A DNA stretch of 64,000 nucleotides from Asterias rubens (taxonomy: Eukaryota; Echinodermata; Asteroidea; Forcipulatida; Asteriidae). The stretch is taken from NCBI RefSeq assembly GCF_902459465.1, contig NC_047064.1, positions 10,194,476 through 10,258,475 on the forward strand. The letters are read 5' to 3'. This document shows positions 48,801 through 60,800 of the stretch, one piece after another (positions within the stretch are counted from its first letter, which is position 1; each line of letters begins with the position of its first letter). The notes beneath the pieces were generated by a model. The model saw only the letters and a list, made by a program, of their open reading frames with translations. It was not told where the DNA came from and did no database searches. The position numbers and the translations under genes are program-made.

Positions 48801-51800
48801 CATAAAGCCCGGGTCATACTTCCTGCAAATGCGAAGCGAATTTGACGACAATGGGACGTCACACCCTCCTTTCGCAGCGATTATCCGCAAGGGAGTAGAG
48901 CAGAGTTCAACTGCTGCGAATTGTTCGTTGCGAATTTGTGACGTCCAGATTCGCTTCGCATTCGCAGGAAGTATGAACCGGGCTTTAGTCATTATAGGAA
49001 GGTTAACCTCAGCGTGGAAATTGGACGAGTCTTTTGGGGTATTTCAGTTCTGATCTTCTGTTGTTACTGGGAAAAAAAGGTTATGTACCTGGAAGAAGGA
49101 CTTTAGAGGGCCTTACATTCCTCTTTCGGTCAAAGGACAAATTGAGCAAAATGGATTTATAATTGTCTCTCCTCAAGTCTTTAATAATGTGATAGAACAA
49201 ACTGAATCGGTCATTTTTCTTTTACAAATCCAAAATATACCTCATACTTAACAGAGATCTGGGTTGGAAAAGGGGCTAAATCAAAGCAAAATGGGGGCAA
49301 ATATTTTTTGTTTTTGATGTTCATGGGACAATTTGCTTTTGCCTTTCATCACGAGCATATAACCCCAATCCTCCAATCACTCCATTGGCTACCAGTTTCA
49401 CAACGGATAATCTACAAGACTCTCAATCTTACCTTCAAAGCACTCCACAACCTTGCCCCTTCGTACATACAGGACCTTGTTCATCGTCATCAACCCACAC
49501 GCACCCTTCGTTCCACATCCCTTAACCTCTTGCAACAACCCTCACCTCCTCGGACATCTACCTATGGTGGCAGAGCCTTCAGTATTGCTGCCCCTAAGGC
49601 TTGTCATGTATTGACATTTTTAAGCGTCATCTGAAGACTTACCTTTTTAGGCAATATTATTTTAAATAATTGTTTTGTAGAGTTGTTTCTACTTTTTCAC
49701 TGGCTGGTCCAGATTTCGTAAACTGCCTCATAGCATTTTTTGTTATTGTCTTTTTAAACCGTTTTCTTCAGAAACCCTCTGTATTGTAATGTTGTATTTT
49801 GGAAATTGCTTTTTACCTTTGTATCTAGCGCTTTGAGGCCTTTTTGTGGCAATTTGGCGCTTTATAAATATCTTTTTATTATTATTATTATTATTATTTC
49901 ATGTGTGGAGTGTTTATAGCATTGGGACCAACAATATATATAGATATACTTTCATCAGTCTGTTTAATCTGTCCACCTCTAGGACCCCAGGCGTGAATCA
50001 CGCCTGGGACACTGTGCAGATTGGGTTTTTCAGTCCCTACTTGACGCAGTGTGGGTTGTCCCTTCTCTGGGGTTTTCCTCCCAAATCTAAAATTTAAACT
50101 TCCTTCCCTGTCTTCTCTTCATTAAGTTACAGTGATTGAGTTCAATATTCCGAGAGTCTTTGGCTACACAATTAAGATCAATTAAATGAAATTAAAATGA
50201 AATTAAATAATCTTAGCATTATATTTTTTCCCCCAACAAGGAGCCGCTGTCACATCTGTACCCCCAAACATGAGTAAGTCATTTGTGTTAGTGAATTTCC
50301 ACTTTAAATTAAAACAGGCTTGATGCAGTTGTAGTTTTGAAATTAACTACCACATAAATAGGAGAGAAGTTTCAGCTTAAAAAACATGGAGAGTGTAGGA
50401 CAAACTGTCAAGCGCTATGCATTGCTTGTACATGGGAAAAAAGTCGATGCATCTTGATGTTTGATCGCAGAAAGGGTATCGATAGGAGCATGCAACCCAA
50501 TGCTGCGTAAATAGCCATTAGGGGGCTACGAGAATCAATTACGGTAAGTGCCTTGCTCAAGGACAAAAGTATCTTTTGCCGGGACTTAAACCCAAATTCT
50601 GAAAATTCTGGTTTCCTCAGTCTTGCAAGCTACTGTGATCAGTTCACTTTAGGCCATCCTTGCTTTTGTTACCAGAAACAAAGTGTTTATAGGTACTTTT
50701 TGTACAACACAAAACACAAACAGTCTCAGAGTTATGTTAAACAGTTTAAAAGTTTCCTTTTCAAATATTACTTGCTGAGGTGTTTAAGTTTTTGATAAAT
50801 TAGTGAGACAAGTTCAGGATAAAAGAATTCTTCTCAGGGAGATGAACATTATTTTAGCATGTAGGCCTACAATGGATTTACGCGACTCTCCTAAAAACAT
50901 TTCTCTGTGTATTTTTCCTTTTTTTCACAAACTTGTCGACTAATGAAGCTTAAACTTCTTGTAATTATATTCCAAACATCTTCATTCTCAGTCAGTAGGG
51001 CATCATGTCACGGTGAAAAACTTGCTATAAAAAAAGGTATCGACCCCTTTAATAATACATAGTATAAATAACTCCCTGTAGGTACTGGAAGGTGTGATCC
51101 AGGATGGGATCTGAATGGAGACTCTTGCTACTACTTCAGTCCCGCGGACACAGCCACCTGGAGTACAGCAGAGTCAATCTGCAATGGTTTCGGCTCAGAC
51201 AGCCATCTTGTCAGTGTACACTCTGCAGAAGAGCAGTCATTCTTGTCAGGTATTTACATAGAGTTATATACAAGAACTAGAGGGCGCACGAGTGATGCTT
51301 CGTGCACAAACGCCACGGGACCGCAAGATGACAAGCGCGTCATTCTGCACGCGCGTTGAATATGAAATACACGTTTGAGTTTTTTTTTATTGAACAATCA
51401 TGCGATGCTGTTTGTTCAACTTACAAAATGGCCGCACAAACACACGCTGTGAGATGGCTGTTTTGTCAACTTAGAAAATGGCCGCCTGTGCGCATGCCGG
51501 GGCACGTATATAGGCCAGTGCGCCCTCTAGTTCTTATATATAACTCTATGGGTATTTACCATAAATATTATCGAGATTTAGCTTCGCGTCACCAGTGCAA
51601 TTACATAAACGTGAACATAAAAAAACTGTGTTGTTTCTAGGTGTCGTCACCACTTTTGGCTTATTTCATGCTCACGTATGACGTCTGCTGTGAAAGAGGT
51701 GACTTCATGTATGCTAAAAACATGAGATTTTAACAACCCAATTGGTTGACGTTCACGTTAATGTATTTGTTTTTGTAACGTGCAGCTAACCTCCCTAATA

Positions 51801-54800
51801 GTTGCTACTTATAGTGCTAAAATCTGTCACTCTGTGACACTCGGCGCTTGTACATCATTACTCCTGGTCTTTATGACTGTCCGTTATTATTTGTATATAA
51901 TAATTAATCAAATGTGAACAAAGACAATCAGAGCAAACTGACCGAATCATTGAGTTATCAACCATCTAGTTCTTTTCAGAACCAAAAGGTACAAAAACCT
52001 TTTAAAGCCATTGGACCCTTTCGGTACAGAAACAAAAAGTTCACAGATTTACAAATAACTTACAGGGTTTACAGAAGGTAGTTGAAAGACTTTTCTTGAA
52101 ATATTATTCCATAAAATGCTTTACTTTTTGGGAAAACAGTTAAACAATATCAATCATTATTCCATAAAATGCTTTACTTTTTGGGAAAACAGTAAAACAA
52201 TATCAATTCTCGATATCGAGAATTACGGATTTATTTTAAACACATGTCATGACACGGCGAAATGTGCGGATACAAGGGTGGGTTTTCCCGTTATTTTCTC
52301 GCGACTCCGATGACCGATTGAGCCTAAATTTTCACAGGTTTGTTATTTTAAATAATAGTTGTAATACACAAAGTGTGGGCCTTGGACAATACTGTTAACC
52401 AAAAGGGTCCACCCCCAATGGCTTTAAACAGTACAGAAAAAAAAATTAGAAATTCAGTTGTAGTTATGGGGGATTATCCACACAGTTTAGGCACTGTGCC
52501 GAGGATTTGAAAAAGGTCTAAATAATACTAATTTATGGTTTGTTTTTTTGTGTTTTTCAGTGAGAGCGAGTTTTGTTGAGGAGAGCCACTGGATTGGTCT
52601 TCATGATACCGTAGGAGAAGGAAACTTCAGATGGACAGACGGATCAACGGTAATACAATATAGGAATCAATGTGTGGTGAAGAGGTTATCAACTAGTGGT
52701 TTAATCCCAACGAAGCCTGATTCTTGATAATTTTGCCGAGATGAAGTCCGAGGTAAATTATCAAGAACCAGGCCTTGGTGGGTTTAAACCACTAGTTGAA
52801 AACCGATCACACACTTTGATTCCCATACATAAATACCTTTTCGGTCAAAAACATCATCACTTTTTGGTCAAAAAGTAAAATAAATGCAAAAATTTTAAGT
52901 GCTCATAGGAATAGCGAAACTGTCTGAGGTATTTATGAATGTCTAATCTGTTTCATTTGTCTAATGTGTCCATGTTCTCCGTTTTTAAACCGGAAATCTT
53001 TTCTTTCTTTTTTTAAACCCCCACCCCCAAATTTTTGTTTTACCAAGTAACAAATATATAAATATATATACTTATAGTTAAGGTTTCTTTTTCAACAGCC
53101 TTTCACATCCCTGCGTTACGCTTCCTTGGTCTTACTTCTGTCTGTCCGTAGGGTAGGGAAGAAAAGCGTCTCTTTGAACTTTACGCCTAAATTTTGTCAT
53201 TAATGTGCTAATTATTCGTGACTAACTGTGTACTCTGCATTGTTCAAATTTCATTCTAATGTTATGAGCCCTACTTCTGCTTTCTGACCAATGATATGTA
53301 ACTCTCCAGTTTCACATTTCTTATTGTTTCTCACATTATTGTTGAAAAAATGATTGTTTTTGCTGTAGTTTAGATGTATTGTCCCTTTATCGTAAAATTT
53401 AATCTTATTCTCCATGATTGTTTTGTCAAAAAAGGTTTGGCTCCCTAATTAATGTTCTTTTATAATAACAATAATAATAAGACTTGTAATGCGCACGTAT
53501 CCACCCTGCTAGGTGTTCAAGGCGCAGTAAAAACCAACAACAAACAAAACAAAACAAAACAAAACCAAAGAAAAACAGACACAACAAACATTGGTCCTTG
53601 AAAACCTGTGACATAAGATAAGTTTTGAGAAGAGACTTGAATGTTGTGGTACAAAGACAAGTTCAAAGATTAAGTGGTAGAGAGTTCCAGATGCGTGGCG
53701 CAACTGAAGAAAAAGACCTGTCTTCCCATGAGTGTTGAGACTTGGGTTCAATGAGAAGAAGCATGAAACTTGATTGAAGATTTATGCTTATCAAACAAAC
53801 CACAAGGTTAACTGACTGGGTGACTTTTAACAAGAGGAGGATGTGAACCAACAACCTGTGGATTAATGTGCCAGCACTTTGAGCTGAGCTATCTAGCCCT
53901 GATATTTTGTGGTCTCCCTACTTTGTCAAAATATTTGTTTGGAGTTGCCAGTCACAACCCATACAACCATTATACAATTATTGCACGCTGTGACGGGGTC
54001 CATGGTGTTTTGTACACCCAAGGGGGAAAATGGAACCTGAGGCGAAGCCAAGAGTGCCATTTCCCCTCGAGGGTGTACAAAACGCCATGGACACCAGTCA
54101 CAGCATGCAACAATTGTTTTGTTATACCTTTGTGAAATTGTTATTCCTCTTCTCGTAGTTCTGTTGTCATCTTCAAACATTATTACGACGGACTATTCAT
54201 TGTTTAATAAGCAGACGAACAAGAAACAATTCCCTCGAACCCGCTGTTGTTTCGTACACAGCGCTGGAAATCAACCAACGCTGGGAACGATCAAGGTGAT
54301 GTACACCGGTGTACATCACTTTTCATGTTACCCGGCCCGTCGAGCCATGTAACATGCGTTTTTGTTGCGCGTCACATGATTGGTTCTCGACCAATCAAAC
54401 TTCACAGTTTGTTACCGAGGTAGAACAATAACTGTTGTGTGGCCACGGATCACACCCATGTTTGCCATACAACCTGGAAATCGGCAGACAGGAGATCACC
54501 TTTAGATTTCTGAAAAAAATAGTTGCATCCCCTTAAGTTGGTAGAATGCCGGCATGTTAATCCACAGGACTTGGTTCAAATCCTACTCTTGTAAATTTGT
54601 CTTTGTTCAATCAAAATTATTATTAATGATCCCTGGCTACACGGCAGTTAACAGTTGTATGGCTTCTGGCACCCCCAAACAAAGATATTGATAAAATAGG
54701 GACAATGCCAACATAGGGCTAGATAGCTCAGTTGGTAAAGCGCCGGCACATTAATCCGGAGGTTATTGGTTCGACACCCACCCTTGTAAATTTGTTAGAT

Positions 54801-57800
54801 TATTATTTTAGAGTTGACAAAATTGAATCAGATTTGATTTCGAGAAACTAAATTTCTTCAATTTCCATCATACCAACATCATTAATTTTTGCTATCACTG
54901 CAATTATACAGACAAATTTCCGGAACTGGGGATCTGGGGAGCCCAATAACTTTGGTGCCGGAGGTGACGAGGATTGTGTTCATTTGGAATCAGCTTTCCA
55001 GAAGGTTGGAGTCTGGAATGACATTAACTGTGACTACCCATACCGCTTCATCTGCAAGAAACCCAAGAGTAAGTTCAAATCTGTACATTACAATAACAGT
55101 TTCATATACACTGTAGCTGCTTAAAGACACTGGACACTATTGGTAATTACTCAAAATAATTATTAGCATAAAACCTTTCTTGGTAACAAGTAATGGGGAG
55201 AGGTTGATAGTATAAAACATTGTGAGAAACGGCTCCCTCTGAAGTGACACAGTTTTCGAGAAAGAAGTAATTTTCCACAAATTTGATTTCGAGACCGCAG
55301 AATTACATTTTGAGGTCTCAAAATCAAGCATCTGAAAGCACACAACTTCGTGTGAAATGGTGTTTGTTCTTTCATAGTTATCTCGCAACTTTGACCACCA
55401 ATTGAGCTCAAATTTTCACAGGTTCGTTATTTTATGCATATGTTGAGATACACCAAGTGAGAAGACTAGTCTTTGACAATTACCAACAGTGTCCAAAAAG
55501 GATTGGGGTACTTTTTGTAACGCAAAACACAATTGTCCGCAGATTTACATTAAACTTACACAGTTTGAAGATAATGATAGCAGAAAGCTTCCCTTTAAAT
55601 ATTACTTATTGAGGTGCTGTATGAGTAAAACAGTGTCACAAAAATACGTTTTACATGCTAAAATAATGGGTGCGACTTGTTTTACTAATTTCTCAAAAAC
55701 CACTGCACATTAGTAGTTTTTTTTTAAAGAGGTTATCAACCATCATTATCTTCAAACTGTGTGAGTTTAATGTAAATCTTTGGACACCCAGACCCTTCAA
55801 GCACAAAAAAGTAGCTAAGCACAATAAACTTATACTTACCAGATTGACAACCAAAATACAATCTCACAATACTATTTGTGGCTGGTATCTTGCTTGTATT
55901 TGCTAAGCAGATTTTTTAGCCAAACTTTCTGCTTAAGCAGCTCCATGATATTGAGCCAAGGTGGCCAGATGGACAATTAGCATAACTTTCAATTTTCTAG
56001 TAGCAAGGCTGGTGCAAGGGAGCTGATGGTCGTTCAAATCTCAGCAGAACTTACACCCAAAGTTTTAAATCCAATTTACTAATTTCTTTTAACTGTCTCT
56101 CATGAATTTTTTCAAACACAAGGAATATTGAAAATGAAAGATATTAATGAATGTAACAATATAAATATAATATAATAAATAAAAATAATAACAAATAGCT
56201 ACTTCTCTCATATATCTCCAGTTTCCTGGCGATGACTAGAGCAGACTAGTTGAGACGTTGAGACCAATTTAAGAACTCACTCCGCAGTAGTGCAGTTAAT
56301 CCTTTAAAGGCACTGTACACATTTTAGTAATTGTCAAAGACCAGTGTTCTCACTTGGTGTATTCCATCATACGCATAAAATAACAAGCCTGTGAAAATTT
56401 GGGCTCAATTGGTCATCGAAGTTGCGAGAAAATTATGAAAGAAAAAACACCCTTGTTGGACAAATTCGTGTGCTTTCAGACAGGAATAAAAGACTTCTAG
56501 CTGGAAGTCTTTAATGGACCCTTCCCATGAAATATGCGAATTACATTCACGCATGCGTACATACCTTGCTGGTTGGCAAACACCATTGAATTGTGCACTA
56601 AGCAGACGCGCAATCGCGTCTGCGTCACGCACCCATTAGCCGTGTACAAAACAGCGCGATTCCCTCAGTTTGCCAGCCAAAACTTAAGTGCGCACGCCCT
56701 ATGTGCAATTTACATATTTCATGGGAAGGGTCTATTATTTTAGTGAGAAATTATGTCTTTCTCTAAAACTACATTACTTCAGAGGGAATAGTTTCCCACA
56801 ATGTTTTATACTATCAACAGCTCTCCAATGCTCGTTACCAAGTCAGTTTTTAAGTAAATATTTGTTTTGAGTAATTACCAAATGTGTACCCTCCCTTTAA
56901 GCTGAAGCAGTAGTCCCAGCAGATTTTCTACCTTCCGCCCAGGTAGTATTTAAAAAGCATGACAGTTCGTTTAAGAACTGAAAAAAATCTCCCGTCAAAT
57001 CTGAGAAACCTACTCAGCGGTAGTACAATATAATTAAAGCAAGACAGTTCTGTAAAGAACAACTACCTAGCAATTAGATACACACATGGTGTAAGCACAG
57101 ACAAAATATATATATTTTAATGTAAATAATTAAAATTGTGAATGCCCACATTTCTTTCTTTGTCCTATCAGCCGGCAATGATGTAAACACTCCAGCACCA
57201 ACAGCACCAGGTAAGGCCCTCTGAGTGAGAACAATATTTTCAACAGCAAGTTGCAAGTTAATGCATCGTAGTTACACATTTTTCTTCTAAAGTATTGAGT
57301 TTAGAGACTTTTTAAAAAACATAAATTAATCATGAATCTGAAAATTTTTCCAAAAGTAACAGCAAATTTTGTGTGTCATTGATAATACTTGTACTTTGTT
57401 CTTGCAAAGTTGATACAGATATGTAGTTTATTGACTTTTAAAAAGATCATCTAATTGCAGCGTTGGTAGGCTCATAATATTGGGTCTGGTTACAAAATTA
57501 CGATTATCATAGGCAAAACTATCCAAATTCATTGTCTACTTGTTGAGAAAATGGCAAAAGTTTTATGGGAATAAACCCACAGGCAAATCACTTAGGTCAA
57601 ATTCAAACCTCTGACTTTTGCATTTCTAGAGCACTAGACCACTAAGCTAGCCCGATGGCTAGAGGCAGTTTGATTCCTTAGCAGAGGGCACCGCAACGAT
57701 AATAGATGAATGGATCAAGAGTATAATTTCGTTGTTGGCCCTTACACCGATGTAAGAGTTATATCATTTTCTTTTATTTGGCATGTTTGGCAGTTGTTTA

Positions 57801-60800
57801 TGACAGGAAATGCGGCCTTGGTTGGGAGTATGAAAGCTCTGGGGATCGGTGCTACAGTTTCCGAAGTGAAGAAATTACGTGGGAGGAAGCGGAGAATCAG
57901 TGTCACAGCGAGGGCGCTCATCTAGTCAGTATCGCTGACATCAAGGAACAGCAATTCTTCTACTGTAAGTCAACATTGCCAAATAAACATTGCCAAAACT
58001 CGTTCTCATCGGCGGTTCAAGGTTAATTTATTTTCCACAGTATCAAAAAATGAAAGACATTCACTCGAGAGTGATCAGTTTGAAGAATACAATACAGTAA
58101 AGATTATGACAATGCAGAGCAGCAGAGCTTGTAGGCAATGGTCCCTAGAGACATGGAATTGCACAGAGAATAACAATTACAATTTGGTGAACCAAAAGGT
58201 TTGCTGTGGAGATGAGGGGAACAAAACATGATCGATCTCACGCTGCGCCATTTTTTTCCAACATGCCTTTCTCACTCTAGGTTCTTTAAAGAGCAAATAA
58301 AGGATGATCCCAATATTTCAACTTTTACCGATTTATGGCCAAATAGACATCATAGATACCGGGTAAAAACCATTTTACTCTCAAAATTTGCATTAAGTAA
58401 TGAATAACTCGAGTCAAAAATGCACCCGGCAGCGCGGCATTTTCAGCAGAGAGTCAAAAACAGCTTATCTATTTTAATGACCTCTTGACGCCAGTGACGA
58501 TATTCCCCTAATTGGGTGTGGACACAGTTCTCCAGCTTTGGCAAACTGAGGGCGCTATTTTCCACACCAAATAGCCGCCACTGACGTCACGATTCCTTTG
58601 TCGCACAGGTTTGTTTGACCCCGCGTTTTTCAGAAACTTGGCTTGAAGCGGTAGAAAACAATTTTTTACCATGTTTTAACATGAAGTAAGAGACTCGTTA
58701 TATTTTTTTTTATGTTTCCTATGGACTCCAGCTATTAGACAACTGTAATTATTTATATATTTGAGATCATCCTTTATTGGCTGTTTAAAATGTGCCCAAA
58801 ATATAGCACATTTTAGTTCGGCCTGTGACCGATCCACTCATCGCACCTGCTCAATAGTAACCCGCAAAAGAGGCATTAGGACAAAGAGCAACTGGTCCCC
58901 TGTGATTTCTTCTTTGATCTTGTGATGTTTAACTGATGCAGATAAGGGTGACTGTGTAAAAACATTTGAGTGGAATAGCTTAAACAAATTGCAATTTGAC
59001 ACGCTCGTACTAGGTGTCCTACACTGGCCATACAAGCGCCAACAGTTTTAACAAGCTGAGCCACTCAGCATTGTTCAGATTACATCCCTATAACGAAATG
59101 TTCACATCTTAATTTTATTGTATATCAAGTCCAAAAACTGAAGGTAGATTTTGCCTTTAAATAGTTCTTTGAAATCAGCCCTATCAGAAAACTAAAATCA
59201 GCTATTTATTTTCTCGTAACGTGGTATTGAATGTTGTGTGCCCTTTTTGTTTGCTGATAACAGCTCGTGTGAACTATCTGTCGACCGGTGCTTTATGGAT
59301 CGGAGCCAGTGATCTCGGAGGTGAAGGGGGATTCAGATGGACTGATGGATCACCATTCAATTATTTCAACTGGGATAGTGGTATGAATTATACACATTTG
59401 TTTAATCAGTATTCTAGTAATAATAATAATAATAAAGATACAGATTTTGTTTTTACCCTTACACTTATGTGTGCACTGCATACTCAATACTTTCCCCAGT
59501 TCTGGGAAAAAAACATCACAGGCTTGCTACTCGGGTGGGATTCAGATGTTTTTGTTCCAAGTTAAAAATTCCTTTCCTTATGTGTTATTCACTAACCATA
59601 ATTTATTCTTATACCCTCCCCAGGAGTAAAACATGGTGCAATTATCTTCTTTGGCTAATTTGTTAATTTATTTATTTTCACTCCTTCAAGGTGAACCTAA
59701 CAATGACGGACTGGCCGGTGAGAACTGTTGTGACTTTTACACGGGCAGTGGCAAATGGAATGACAACAAGTGCTTCCAAGTACGTCCATATGCCTGCAAG
59801 CAAATAGGTAAGAGTCTCCTAACCCTACTCAACTTGAATTTTCTTTCTTATTCCAAATAATTGTAAGGCCGTTGTTTGTTTTAGTTGATTTTCTGATTTT
59901 CTGAGTAACTCAATTAAAAAATCAATTACTCTACCTGTCTTTACAAGAAATTTGAAAAAGCAACTACTTGATGGATATTCATAGATTATGACTGTTTCTG
60001 CATTGCCTAGGTTATGTTATCTTTCAACACACCTTACATTAGCCGTTGTTGTGTTTGTCTGTCAAGTCTATTGTCTGTACAATATGTGCTGGTGCTGTTA
60101 TTTTTGTGTTCGTCTGTCCTTAGGTTAAGGAACAAAAGCCACGGCTTCACCTGAACCTAATTGTTGTCCAACCGCTTATTACATATAAAATTGTTGTTAA
60201 TCTATTATTTATATTGCGTATACATTGTAATAGCCTACTTTATCATAAACATGTTATTGTGTAACTGAATGTAATGTTAATCTATGTACTGTAAGATGAA
60301 TGGCAGCGATGAAATAAATGTTAATGTTAATTAATAAGTTAATTAATTAATAATGGTCGCTTTGTTTGATTTTGTTCATTCTATTTTTCTCCTGAAGACG
60401 ATCAGAGCATACTGAGTTGTCAACCACCTTCTCAAAACCAACACTACTCAAATCAGATTCACATATGGTGCTACCGCAAAACCTCACCTAAATTTACTCC
60501 CACCATGCAAAGTTTTAAATCCTACTCATCTTATTTTGCAATATTTTCTGACCTTTTTTTGTGATTGTTTATAATTGTTTTCACTTTAAATTTGTTTGAT
60601 TTAACTAAGAGAGTAGTGTTGGTTCTGAAGAGAACCAGTGGTTAACGACTCGACAACATATCGATCAGTATGCTTTGATCATCTTCTGGAGAAGATCATA
60701 CTGATCGAAACGTTGAGTCGTTAAAGGAACACATTGCCTTGGATCGGACGAGTTGGTCTATAAAAAGCGTTTGTAACCGTTTGTTATAAAATGCATATGG

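Noticed and set aside
48763..49053. 96-codon plus-strand reading frame in the lectin intron
   Set aside because: Most of it lies in the palindromic MITE at 48807-48985.
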